Assembly (NCBI RefSeq): GCF_000961885.1
Contig: NZ_JZKH01000061.1
Span: forward strand, 1 to 48,991
Direction: 5' to 3'
Length of the DNA: 48,991 bases
DNA from: Streptomyces rubellomurinus
GTDB lineage: Bacteria; Actinomycetota; Actinomycetes; Streptomycetales; Streptomycetaceae
Part shown: positions 17,689 to 25,731 of the stretch, in pieces
Numbering within the stretch: position 1 is the first letter of the stretch
Layout: each line of letters opens with the position of its first letter
Notes under the pieces: model-generated
What the model saw: the letters and a program-made list of their open reading frames with translations, nothing else
The model's database searches: none
Told to the model about the DNA's origin: nothing
Program-made: the position numbers and the translations under genes

Positions 17689-19170
17689 CTACTGGGCGGC
17701 CCGGTCAAGGGCGGCCAGCAGCCTCGGGCCGCTGCGGCGGGCGCCCTCGCTGCCGATGGTGAGGATCACGTCGTCGGCGCGGGCGAGGGAGGCTGCCACC
17801 TCCTCGGCGCCCATCTCGCAGGGTCCGGGCTCGGGGATCACGAGCGCGCCGCCGTCCTGACCGCCGACACCGTCGCTGGCGCTGGCGAGCGCGGCGATGC
17901 CGTCAAGGTGGAGCTGGGGGCGGGCCGGGGTGGACAGGACGGGCAGCAGCACCGTGTGGTCGGCGGCGGCCAGGGCCGCGGTGATCCGCTCGGCCAGCGC
18001 GCCGGTGCGCAGGTGACCGACCGGCTCGAACACCGCGATCACCGCACCTTCGGTAAGCATCCGCGCCCCCTGGAGGTCGGCGGCGATCTCCTCCGGGTGC
18101 TGTGCGCGGGACTCCATCACGGTGACGCGGCCGACCGTGCCCAGCCGGGTCAGCGACCTTTCGGCCCCGGTGAACGCCCCGAGCCCGTCGACGAGGTCGG
18201 AGCCGGACACCCCGAGGGCCCATCCGGCCGCGAACGCCGCCGCGACGCCGAGGGCGGACGTGGTGCCCGCGATGGGCACGGTGAGCGAGACCCGTTCGCC
18301 GCCGGCCTGGATGGTGAGGTGGTGGTCCTCCCCGCTCCAGAGGAGACGGAGGATCTGCACGTCCATGCCCTGGCCCCGGCCCACCGTCACGACCCGCGGG
18401 CCTGGGGCTCGGCGCAGGCGCTCCAGCAGTTCGTCGCAGCCGGGCTGCCCGGCCCACACCACCACGCTCTCGCTGCTGCGGGCCAGGGCCTCGATGTCGT
18501 CCAACGCGTCCTCGCGGGTCGCGAACATCGGCGGTGCTGTGTCCACGGCGGTGACCAGCGTGACCGCCGGGTGCAGGCCCGAGCCTAGGGTGCGGTGGCG
18601 CCAGCCCGGCGGGGCGGCCTCGTGGAGAGCGGTGTCGGGGCAGAGGTCCACCACCAGGACGTCGCCGCTGCCGTCGTAGCCGGGTGCGTCGCCGTGCGGG
18701 GCGGCGGTCAGGATCCAGCCCGGGTCGCGGGCGGTCAGGGCGCAGGTCAGGGCGGCGGCGGCCATGGTGGTGGAGTGGCTGCCCACGACGGCCACGACGG
18801 TGGGCGCGGTGCCGCCCAGCAGCTCCAGCGCGCGCGAGTAGCCCATGCTCGGCAGGCCCTGGCCGGTTGCACGATCGAGGATCTCGTGCACCGCTGCGCC
18901 GTGTCCGCCCCAGAGCAGCGCCGTCGTCACGCCCGGCACCACGGGCTGCAGCACGGCGCCGGCGCGGGCGAGGCGCTGGAGCAGCTCGTCTTCGCGGCCG
19001 TCCTGCTGCGGCGCGACGGTCACGCGTGCACCGCGCCGGGCCAGGTAGGACGCGAGCCCGGCCATGCCGGGGCTGTGCGGGTCGACGACGTGCGGGGCGA
19101 TCAGGACGTCGGGAAGCGGGCGGGGACATCGGAAGCCCCGGGCGGCGCGCCCGGCCGGTGCCGCTTTCAC
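17689..19170 (-). CDS. Degenerate Mur ligase-like protein (MurC type)
   Basis: 493 residues laid out like UDP-N-acetylmuramate-L-amino acid ligases: Rossmann domain, central ATPase domain and C-terminal glutamate-ligase domain. The P-loop GTHGKTTT is replaced by GSHSTTMA at ~127-134, so the phosphate-binding Lys is missing. Conserved late motifs are also weak. It is therefore probably not a cell-wall ligase; it may be an inactive paralog, a peptide-binding protein or an enzyme with altered chemistry. GTG start overlaps the roadblock gene stop (GTGA). Its place in the lanthipeptide operon suggests a role in peptide handling or resistance, which I cannot show. Confidence 0.75.
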   Translation of the reverse strand: MKAAPAGRAARGFRCPRPLPDVLIAPHVVDPHSPGMAGLASYLARRGARVTVAPQQDGREDELLQRLARAGAVLQPVVPGVTTALLWGGHGAAVHEILDRATGQGLPSMGYSRALELLGGTAPTVVAVVGSHSTTMAAAALTCALTARDPGWILTAAPHGDAPGYDGSGDVLVVDLCPDTALHEAAPPGWRHRTLGSGLHPAVTLVTAVDTAPPMFATREDALDDIEALARSSESVVVWAGQPGCDELLERLRRAPGPRVVTVGRGQGMDVQILRLLWSGEDHHLTIQAGGERVSLTVPIAGTTSALGVAAAFAAGWALGVSGSDLVDGLGAFTGAERSLTRLGTVGRVTVMESRAQHPEEIAADLQGARMLTEGAVIAVFEPVGHLRTGALAERITAALAAADHTVLLPVLSTPARPQLHLDGIAALASASDGVGGQDGGALVIPEPGPCEMGAEEVAASLARADDVILTIGSEGARRSGPRLLAALDRAAQ

Positions 19171-19556
19171 GCCGCCACCAGAGCGAGGAGGCCCTGCTCC
19201 GCAAGGCGGATCATCCGGTCCAAGAGTTCGCCCAGGTCCGTGGCCTCGGTGCCGACCACGGCGAGCATCGACTTGTCGGGCGCGCCGACCAGCGTGAGGT
19301 TTCGGCCGAGCCGGTCCTCGATGATGCTGTGCCCCCAGGGGTACCTGATGGAGGTGACGCTGCCGACGATGTCAACCCCGTTGGTGCTCACGGCACTCAG
19401 CGCCGCCATCACGGCGGCCCACTTGTCCGCATCGTCGCGGTCGAGCCCGGGAGAGGTGCCCACGACGAGGCCCTCGGAGCTGACGTGGATGGCGGCAACG
19501 GCACCGGTGGTGTCGGTGACCAGCTCCTTCAGGAACTGCGGGTGGGGTGAACTCAC
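19167..19556 (-). CDS. Roadblock/LC7-domain protein
   Basis: 129 residues with the roadblock/LC7 alpha-beta pattern (VTDTTGAVAAIHVSSEGLVVG near 13-33, then LTLVGAPDKSMLAVVGTEATDL). In Streptomyces such proteins usually sit in conservon-like operons with MglA-type GTPases; none is seen here. A GTG start is preceded by AAGGAG. It is the first gene of the ~15-kb minus-strand unit and is coupled to the Mur ligase-like gene by GTGA overlap, so the two products may bind each other. Confidence 0.82.
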   Translation of the reverse strand: MSSPHPQFLKELVTDTTGAVAAIHVSSEGLVVGTSPGLDRDDADKWAAVMAALSAVSTNGVDIVGSVTSIRYPWGHSIIEDRLGRNLTLVGAPDKSMLAVVGTEATDLGELLDRMIRLAEQGLLALVAA

Positions 19557-19810
19557 GGTGTTGCTCCTTCGCCAGGTCGTGCGGGGAGATGGCCGAGAAG
19601 TCGGGGCTGTCGTCTCTGAGTTGCGCGTGATGCCCCTATGGCCAGCGCGCCGACCTGCCCCGGGCCGTAGCCGCTGCTACGGCGGCCGGCCTGCCGCTCC
19701 GACTCGGGTGCTCGTCCACCGCTTGGATCACCCAGGCGGACGGCGCTCGTCTGGCGCGACAGGGGGAATCCTGCTCGTGTCCGACCGACTTCGGCTAGTA
19801 ACCAAACGCT

Positions 19811-19850
19811 GACACGAGCCGACACAGGTGGACATGAGCCGACATGAGTG
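19811..19850. promoter_or_regulatory. Phased 10-bp repeats in the divergent promoter region
   Basis: Four consecutive decamers, GACACGAGCC, GACACAGGTG, GACATGAGCC and GACATGAGTG, followed by CCGACATTTC. The spacing of one helical turn puts every copy on the same face of the DNA, suggesting cooperative binding of a regulator. It lies between divergent genes starting at 19556 and 19942. The rest of 19557-19941 has no gene I can support. Confidence 0.5.
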
Positions 19851-19941
19851 CCGACATTTCGCCGCTGCCCCTCCCGCCTCGGGCTGGGATCGGAGATCGT
19901 TGACCTGAGGCCGTTCCATCGATCGCCGTAACGGAGTTGTC

Positions 19942-21306
19942 ATGGCGTCAGACCAAGAGATCTCCCTGTTCCAGGTCCTGGTGCAGCAGCGCGGGCTGGG
20001 TGAGTACCTCGTCTTCCTCAAGCAGCTGCAAACCGCTGCTGCCGAGGTAGCGCGCCTCGAACACAACCCCGCGCTGGCGAAGGTCACCATTGGAGAGCGT
20101 CAGTTCTCCAGATGGACGCGCGGACAGCACGGCAGCGGGCCCAGGCCGCTGACAGCGCGGGTCTTGGAGCACCTGTTCCAGCGCAGTGCCCGGGAGCTGT
20201 TCGGGCCTGCCCGCGCCGCGGGGGAGCGCAGTTCGCGTCTCCCTGCCGCACAATGCATAGAGCCGGGCGCCAGCTCGGACGCTCACACCCGGGACCTGCT
20301 GATGACAGCCGCCAGCGAATCGGCTTCCTTCGCCGCCTATGCGGAACAGAGCAACGTCGGCCCGCACAGCCTCGAACAGCTGTCGGCCGACATCCGCAGG
20401 ATCGTCTCCACCTACCCCAACCGGCCGGTCGTCCCACTCTTCGAGGAAGTCCTCTCACTTCGGGACCGATGCTTCGAGCTTCTGGAAGGCCGACAGCCTC
20501 CGGCGTACACCAGCGACCTCTACCTGGCGGCCTCGGTGCTCTGCGGAATCCTCGCCAACGCGAGCTTCGACCTCGGCGCCTACCGCGAAGCGGAAACCCA
20601 GGCCCGGACCGCGTTCGTCTGCGCCGAACAGGCCGGCCACAACGGACTGCGATCGTGGATCAGGGGCACCCAAGCGCTGATCTGCTACTGGGAGGAGCGC
20701 CCGCACGACGCGATTCGCCTGGTGAAATCAGGCGAACAGTACGTCCCGGAAAACGGAACCGCCCACATCCGTCTCGCCAGCATCGCCGCAAGGGCGCACG
20801 CCCGCCTCGGTCAGGAGCACGACGCAGTGGCAGCCCTGCGCCGGGCCGACGAGTATCGGGAGCAAGCGGCCGATGACGACATCCCTGGCGGGATGCTCGC
20901 CTTCCCATTGGCCAAGCAACGGTTCTACGCCGCCACCACTCGCCTGTGGCTCGGCGGCGACGCGAACAACAGGGAGGCAGCGGCCCTGGCCGAAGAGGCC
21001 GTCGCACTCTACGAGTCCGCCCCGCCGGAGAATCAGCGGCTGGGCGAGCTGTCTCTTGCCCGCATGGACCTGGCCCTCGCAGAGCTGGCGGGTGACGAGA
21101 TAGAGGGAGCAGCCCACCAGATCGACGCGGTGATCGCCGTCGCGAGCAGGCGACCCACAGAGAGCGTCAGCCGACGACTCGGTCAGTTCGCGCGCCGACT
21201 GGCTGCGAGTCCGGCCGGTACCTCGGCGATCGGGTTGTCCCTCCAGGATGGGATCATGCAGCATCGAAGGGCCCGCAACGAACTACCAGCTGGGGGACGC
21301 GGTTGA
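19942..21306 (+). CDS. TPR-like protein with N-terminal HTH-like region
   Basis: 454 residues. The first ~95 residues look like an XRE-type regulator head (ISLFQVLVQQRGLGEYLVFL; QFSRWTRGQHGSGPRPLTAR) but the HTH is not certain. Residues ~100-440 are TPR-like helical pairs (YREAETQARTAFVCAEQAGH; AAALAEEAVALYES), as in Streptomyces quorum or pathway-specific regulators. ATG at 19942 has a GGAG site. Its stop overlaps the dehydrogenase start, so the two are coupled. It may bind the 10-bp repeats just upstream, which is inference. Confidence 0.7.
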   Translation: MASDQEISLFQVLVQQRGLGEYLVFLKQLQTAAAEVARLEHNPALAKVTIGERQFSRWTRGQHGSGPRPLTARVLEHLFQRSARELFGPARAAGERSSRLPAAQCIEPGASSDAHTRDLLMTAASESASFAAYAEQSNVGPHSLEQLSADIRRIVSTYPNRPVVPLFEEVLSLRDRCFELLEGRQPPAYTSDLYLAASVLCGILANASFDLGAYREAETQARTAFVCAEQAGHNGLRSWIRGTQALICYWEERPHDAIRLVKSGEQYVPENGTAHIRLASIAARAHARLGQEHDAVAALRRADEYREQAADDDIPGGMLAFPLAKQRFYAATTRLWLGGDANNREAAALAEEAVALYESAPPENQRLGELSLARMDLALAELAGDEIEGAAHQIDAVIAVASRRPTESVSRRLGQFARRLAASPAGTSAIGLSLQDGIMQHRRARNELPAGGRG

Positions 21307-22142
21307 GCACCATCACGGTTCTGCACCCGGGACAGATGGGTGCCGCCGTTGCCGCCCAGGCCGTCACCGCCGGGCACAGGGTGCTGTGGCTCCCGAAAGG
21401 CCGCAGCGAGAGCAGTCGGCGCCGTGCCGATGACGCGGGCCTGCTCCCCGTCGATGACCTGCGCACCGCGCTCGGGCAGAGCGAGATCGTGATCTCGATC
21501 TGCCCACCGGCCGCCGCCGAAGACATCGCGGCTGACGTGGCGGCCGTACCGTTCGCGGGCATCTTCGTGGACGCGAATGCGATCAGCCCCACCCGGGCCA
21601 CGAACATCGCCCGTACCGTCTCCCGAGCAGGTGCGACCTTCCTCGACGGCTCCATTATCGGCCCGCCCCCAGCCGGTTCGACTACCGCACGTCTGTACCT
21701 TGCCGGCGACCCGGCAGCGGCCAGGCAGGTGGCCGAGATCTTCGACAACACGTTGGTCACTGTCCGCTGCCTCGACCGGGACGCCGGTGCGGCCTCAGCG
21801 CTCAAGCTGGCGTTCGCCAGCTACCAGAAAGCCGTCAGGAGCCTGGTAGGCGTCGCACACGCACTCGCCGATCTCCACGGAGTGACAGCTGAGTTGATCG
21901 ACGAAGGCAACACGATGGCCGGCCCGTTCCTGGCCGATCGGGACTACCTCCGCACCGTCGCCCCCCGAGCCTGGCGGTGGGTGCCAGAGATGCAGGATGT
22001 GGCCCGGACTCTGACGGACGCCGGCCTGCCCGCCGACCTCGCGCACGCAGCTGCCAGCACCCTGATGAGGTGGGACAGCCTGAAAGACCGTAGCGATCTC
22101 ACGGTTGAAGACGTGCTCGACGCTCTCCGATCGACCGACTGA
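21303..22142 (+). CDS. NAD(P)-dependent beta-hydroxyacid dehydrogenase-like protein
   Basis: 279 residues with a Rossmann N-terminus: the Gly-rich loop is HPGQMGAAVA (~8-17), followed by a 6-phosphogluconate-type NAD-binding domain and a helical C-terminal domain containing LKLAFASYQKAV, where the family's catalytic Lys is expected. This is the 3-hydroxyisobutyrate dehydrogenase / imine reductase-like family; the substrate is unknown. The start is a TTG overlapping the stop of the preceding gene; no in-frame ATG or GTG exists early enough to keep the Rossmann strand. A GGGGGA site precedes it. Confidence 0.8.
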   Translation: MSTITVLHPGQMGAAVAAQAVTAGHRVLWLPKGRSESSRRRADDAGLLPVDDLRTALGQSEIVISICPPAAAEDIAADVAAVPFAGIFVDANAISPTRATNIARTVSRAGATFLDGSIIGPPPAGSTTARLYLAGDPAAARQVAEIFDNTLVTVRCLDRDAGAASALKLAFASYQKAVRSLVGVAHALADLHGVTAELIDEGNTMAGPFLADRDYLRTVAPRAWRWVPEMQDVARTLTDAGLPADLAHAAASTLMRWDSLKDRSDLTVEDVLDALRSTD

Positions 22143-22211
22143 CGTTCGATCCACAAACGAGCTCGCTACGAACGAGCAACGTCGGGCCCGGGGAGGTGGG
22201 GCGGTCGGCGG

Positions 22212-23120
22212 TCACAGGGTGAGCGCCTGGCGGTGGACGGCGGCCAGGCGCTCGCGCAGGTCCTCGTCGTGGATGAGTTCGAGGGCGCGCGGGTGGTCGG
22301 CGGCGCTGGCGGCGAGGAGGTCGCGCTGCTGGTCGAGGTAGGCGGTCAGGAAGGCGCGCACGTCACCTTCGGTGTGCTCCAGGACGCGGGCGGTGTAGAG
22401 CATGGTGAGGGGGAAGGCCCAGCAGGCGTGGAGGAAGCCGAACGCGGGCCGCATGCTCTCCCTCCAGGGGGAGTGAAAGACGGCCTGGTCGTCGAACGTG
22501 CACCCGGCGGCGGCGAGGGCGTCGTTGAGCCAGTTGTGGCCGGCCTCGTGGATGAGGTCGCGGGCCAGCACGGCGGGGTCGCCGGTGTGGTCGAGGAACA
22601 CCGTGCCGGGTAGGCGGGTGATGGTCCAGCTGATCAGGGTCTGGCCGAGTTGCTTGGCCCGCAGCAGGACGACCACGACGGCGTGCGCGGCCAGCAGGGG
22701 GCCGAAGCCGGTCTGGTCGGCGGTGGTGAACGCGTCGGCCACCAGCGTCCGCAGGCCGGGCGCGGCGTGTTCGGTGCCGGGGCCGAGCACGTAGTACGGG
22801 GTCTCCGAGATCGGGGAACGGGGCAGGCCGGCGGGGTCGGGGGCGACGACGACGCGCGGGCCGAGCACGGTGGGGGTGGAGCCGGCGGTGGCGTCGGCGT
22901 GCGGGTTGGCGGTGTACCAGTCGAAGGCGGCCCGCTCCCCGGAGCGGGCGGCGGCTTCGGCACCTTCGAGGGCGTGGTGGGCCAGGCAGTAGTCGGCAGC
23001 GGGGCCCAGGCCCGTGGGCCGGGGCGGGGCCCCGGGGCTGAGGATCGTGTGGATCTTGGCGGTGCGCTCGTCGTGCAGGCGGCTGGTCGGCGGGAAGTCG
23101 AAGAGGCCGGGGTTGTCCAC
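22212..23120 (-). CDS. HExxH-type peptide-modification enzyme
   Basis: 302 residues with HEAGH at 191-195 in LIHEAGHNWLND. This matches the HEXXH-motif putative peptide-modification family; its best-studied members are alpha-ketoglutarate-dependent peptide beta-hydroxylases. The GTG at 23120 has an AGGAG site and lies 115 bases downstream of the candidate precursor, with a strong hairpin between them. A protease role is less likely, given the RiPP context. The substrate is presumably the 45-residue peptide encoded at 23235. No membrane segment is seen. Confidence 0.8.
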   Translation of the reverse strand: MDNPGLFDFPPTSRLHDERTAKIHTILSPGAPPRPTGLGPAADYCLAHHALEGAEAAARSGERAAFDWYTANPHADATAGSTPTVLGPRVVVAPDPAGLPRSPISETPYYVLGPGTEHAAPGLRTLVADAFTTADQTGFGPLLAAHAVVVVLLRAKQLGQTLISWTITRLPGTVFLDHTGDPAVLARDLIHEAGHNWLNDALAAAGCTFDDQAVFHSPWRESMRPAFGFLHACWAFPLTMLYTARVLEHTEGDVRAFLTAYLDQQRDLLAASAADHPRALELIHDEDLRERLAAVHRQALTL

Positions 23121-23152
23121 GTGCGGGCTCCTGTCCAGGGCGGAAGGGGTGG

Positions 23153-23191
23153 CCTGGGGCCGGGCCCGCCGCGGTCGGGTCCGGCCCCAGG
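23153..23191 (-). terminator. Attenuator-like hairpin between precursor and HExxH gene
   Basis: A 16-base stem (arms 23153-23168 and 23176-23191, one G-T pair) with a 7-base loop, 44 bases after the precursor stop. Its place mirrors the hairpin after lanA and suggests more precursor than enzyme is made. Confidence 0.7.
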
Positions 23192-23234
23192 TTGGTTACC
23201 GCCGGCGTTCAGCGCGCCGGGCGGTCAGGGGTGT

Positions 23235-23372
23235 TCAGGCGACGTCGCCCTCGGCGGTCAGCCAGCCCTCGGCGGAGACGCTGGAGGTGTGGGCGGTGGC
23301 GCGGACGGTCTCGTCCTCGCCGCGCAGGCCCTCGACGTCGGCCAGGAACTCGGAGATGCGGTCGTTGTCCAT
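23235..23372 (-). CDS. Candidate RiPP precursor peptide
   Basis: 45 residues. The N-terminal leader-like part (to ~R24) is acidic and helical (DRISEFLADVEGLRGEDE). The C-terminal part (25-45) has Thr/Ser-rich ATAHTSSVSAEGW followed by LTAEGDVA, with no Cys. ATG with an AAGGAG site. It lies among a radical SAM enzyme, kinases, a 2OG oxygenase and an HExxH enzyme, and just upstream of a strong hairpin, as is usual for RiPP precursors. Modification sites may include His28, Trp37 or Asp43, but I cannot assign them. The family is not one I recognise. Position and gene set support the call; sequence alone does not. Confidence 0.65.
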   Translation of the reverse strand: MDNDRISEFLADVEGLRGEDETVRATAHTSSVSAEGWLTAEGDVA

Positions 23373-23479
23373 GGGGTCCTTCTCCTTCTGAGCGAATCGG
23401 ATGGTTGTGCGTGCCCGTTGCGGTGGTGCGTGCTCGGGCACCGGGCGGTGATCGCGCCCGGGTCACGGTGGCCTCCCGG

Positions 23480-24346
23480 TCAGTGCGAGGCGGTGCGGGC
23501 GGCGGTGCGGAGCGCGGCGGCGAGGTCGCTCATGGCGGGGCGGTCGCTGCCCTGGTCGGAGAGTGCGGCGACGACCAGGGTCCGCAGCGCGGCGGGGATG
23601 AGGGCGAGGTTGGCGTGGCCGCCGAGGCGGGGGATGTCTGCGCACAGGTAGCGGTAGATCAGGACGGCGAGGCTGAACACGTCGGCGGCCGGGCCAGCCT
23701 GGTGGTAGCCGGTGAGGTACTCGGGCGGCCAGTGGACTTCGGGTCCGCGGTGCTCGGGGCCGCGCGCGACGGACAGGCGGCGGGCGGCGCCGAGGTCGGT
23801 GATCAGGCCGCGGCCGCCGTGGATGAGGATGTTCTCCTGGTAGACGTCGCGGTGGACGATGCCGCGCTGGTGCAGCGCGAGCAGGCCCTCGGCGACGTCG
23901 GCGAGGATGTTCAGGCCCTCGTCGGTGTCCTTGCCCGAGGCCATGAAGGTGCGGAAGTTGCCGCCGTCGCACAGGGGCATGGTGTACCAGTCGAACCGCT
24001 CGCCGTGGCCGTGGTCGAGCAGGGGGACAACGTGGTCGGCGCCGGAGGCGGCCCGGGTGAGGTCGGCCTCGTGGCGGAAGTCCTCGCGGGCCAGGGCGCG
24101 TTCGGCGTCGGTCATCTGCGCGTACCAGTAGAAGCCGTACGCGGCGGGCCGCTGGTCGGTGGGGAGTTCGGCCAGGACGTGGTTGGAGCCGAAGCCGGCC
24201 TTCAGCACGACAGGCTGGCCTCCGGTGCGGTGGGCGGTGACCAGGGTGCTGGCGCGGGTGAAGGCGAGCAGGTCGCTCACCTGCCATCCGTCCGCGCGGA
24301 GTTGGTCGATGACCCAGGCGGCGGGGTGGAGGGGGTGGAGGTTCAT
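23480..24346 (-). CDS. Protein kinase-like enzyme of the RiPP cluster
   Basis: 288 residues of a Ser/Thr protein-kinase fold: ATP-binding Lys in PVVLKAG (~48), catalytic loop IVHRDVYQENIL (~163-174), DLG in place of DFG (~183) and a DVFSLAVLIYRYL segment in the C-lobe. The catalytic-loop Lys of HRDLKPEN is replaced by Tyr, so activity may be altered. There is no membrane or PASTA region, unlike housekeeping kinases. In the cluster it could phosphorylate Ser/Thr of the precursor, or act as a regulatory kinase. ATG is 12 bases after the upstream stop with a GAGGAA site. Confidence 0.78.
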   Translation of the reverse strand: MNLHPLHPAAWVIDQLRADGWQVSDLLAFTRASTLVTAHRTGGQPVVLKAGFGSNHVLAELPTDQRPAAYGFYWYAQMTDAERALAREDFRHEADLTRAASGADHVVPLLDHGHGERFDWYTMPLCDGGNFRTFMASGKDTDEGLNILADVAEGLLALHQRGIVHRDVYQENILIHGGRGLITDLGAARRLSVARGPEHRGPEVHWPPEYLTGYHQAGPAADVFSLAVLIYRYLCADIPRLGGHANLALIPAALRTLVVAALSDQGSDRPAMSDLAAALRTAARTASH

Positions 24347-24358
24347 CAGCTCGATTCC

Positions 24359-24991
24359 TCAGATCGCGGACGGGCGGTTGGAGCCGTTCAGGTGGGCGAG
24401 GCAGTCGGCGGCCAGCTGGTCGAGGTCGGCCTTGGTGGTGCAGGGCCGCTGCCAGACCTCCAGGCCGGTGCAACGGGTCCAGGCGGTGGCGGCCTGCGGG
24501 TAGAGGTCGGTGAGGCGGGCGGCGGCCTCGGGGCGGTCGGTGAAGCGCGGGGCGCTCTCGCGGCCCGCGATGCGGGCCTGGCACAGGCCGGGCTCGGTGG
24601 TCAGCAGGACGGTCAGCTGCGGGCGGGCCCGCTGTTGCTCGGCGAGGCGCTCGACGTACTCGGCGACCGGGCGCCGGTGGACCAGGGCGAGCAGGCAGGC
24701 GGTGGACAGGCTGAGCCGGTCGGCGATGACCGGGCCGCGGGCGAGCGCCGGGGTGAGGTTGAAGCGGGCGTGGAGTGCGAGGTCCCAGCAGGCTGCTTCG
24801 ACGGCTTCCTCGGGATCGTCGGAGCTGTGTCCGGCCCGCAGGCGCACCAGAGTGCGGGTGGCGGCCAGGGAGAGCCAGGAGAACTGGCCAGTGTGGTCGA
24901 GCGGGACGCCGCCGGTGCGGGCGTCGGCGAGGAGCCGGTCTCGCAGGGTGCTCTTGCCGGCGCCGGGTAAGCCTTCCAGGGCCACGAGCAC
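24359..24991 (-). CDS. P-loop kinase of the thymidylate-kinase type
   Basis: 210 residues with Walker A GLPGAGKST near the N-terminus and a layout like thymidylate/deoxynucleoside kinases: a DRLSLST-type segment at the nucleoside site and an Arg-rich lid (ARIAGRESAPRF). It would phosphorylate a nucleotide or similar small acceptor. The GTG at 24991, 9 bases after GAGGAG, is preferred because only it leaves a short N-terminus before Walker A; the gap to the upstream stop is 5 bases. Its role in the pathway is unknown; it could instead make a nucleotide-activated group used by another enzyme. Confidence 0.72.
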   Translation of the reverse strand: MLVALEGLPGAGKSTLRDRLLADARTGGVPLDHTGQFSWLSLAATRTLVRLRAGHSSDDPEEAVEAACWDLALHARFNLTPALARGPVIADRLSLSTACLLALVHRRPVAEYVERLAEQQRARPQLTVLLTTEPGLCQARIAGRESAPRFTDRPEAAARLTDLYPQAATAWTRCTGLEVWQRPCTTKADLDQLAADCLAHLNGSNRPSAI

Positions 24992-24996
24992 GGCGG

Positions 24997-25731
24997 TCAG
25001 CTCCTCGGGTCCTCGGCGGCGAGCCAGCTGATGAACTTCGCGCACCGCCCGGCGGTGACCGGCAGGGTGCCGTGGGCGAGCTGGGAGCCGTACAGCAGCG
25101 CGGTGCCCGGCGCGGGATCGACAGACCAGCGAGTGCGGGGCATCTGCTGGAACCAGGCGGCGGAGTGGTCGGCGCCGTCATGGGCCAGCCACATGCCCTC
25201 GGCGTAGCCGTTCGCCTCGGGTTCGGGGGCCTGGCGGTACCAGAGCCGGTCGCTGGAGGCGGTCTCGACATAGAAATCGCCTCCGGCGTCGGCCTGGGCG
25301 ATGACGACGCTGATGCCGGCGATCTGGCGTGGCCAGGCGAGCGGGTCGGGAGCGATGCCGTCGAGGTGACTGGTGATGTGCTGGCCTTCGCCGTACTCGA
25401 CGTACGTCCACGGACGGCACACGGTGATGGAGGGCATGATCCGGGCCAGGGCCGGGCGGGCGCGGTCGAAGGCGTTCTGGAGGATCTTCTCCGCCTCGGC
25501 GGGGATGCCGGGGATCTCGACGCGTCCGGCGGGCTCGTAGACGGCCATCGCCTGCTCGTGGCTGTGGCCGGGGATCTCGTGGATGGAGGTGCGGCGCTCG
25601 TCGCCGAAGCGGTCGGCGTCGGCGGCGGTCAGGACGTCGTGCATCAGGGCGGCGAGCTGGAGCCGCTCGCTGGAGCCGAGGAAGTTCTCGATGCTGCCGA
25701 CACCGGTGGTCTCGGCGATGTGGATCGTCAC
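24997..25731 (-). CDS. 2-oxoglutarate/Fe(II)-dependent oxygenase
   Basis: 244 residues. Iron ligands are visible as H122-L-D124 in HITSHLDG and H220 in GSQLAHGTLPV, with a basic residue (R229 or K232) for 2-oxoglutarate. The pattern (SVVIAQADAGGDFYVET) suits a hydroxylase acting on peptides or small molecules. GTG start overlaps the upstream gene (GTGA). It probably hydroxylates the cluster peptide; the target residue is unknown. No membrane segment. Confidence 0.8.
   Translation of the reverse strand: MTIHIAETTGVGSIENFLGSSERLQLAALMHDVLTAADADRFGDERRTSIHEIPGHSHEQAMAVYEPAGRVEIPGIPAEAEKILQNAFDRARPALARIMPSITVCRPWTYVEYGEGQHITSHLDGIAPDPLAWPRQIAGISVVIAQADAGGDFYVETASSDRLWYRQAPEPEANGYAEGMWLAHDGADHSAAWFQQMPRTRWSVDPAPGTALLYGSQLAHGTLPVTAGRCAKFISWLAAEDPRS

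Noticed and set aside
19790..19808. Another copy of the EspR-like operator (TTTGGTT on the minus strand)
   Set aside because: Only seven central bases match, too few in a region that already has other repeats.
19553..19825. Small minus-strand frame upstream of the roadblock gene
   Set aside because: Low-complexity Arg/Gly/Pro content, weak ribosome site, and the region looks like a promoter with phased repeats.
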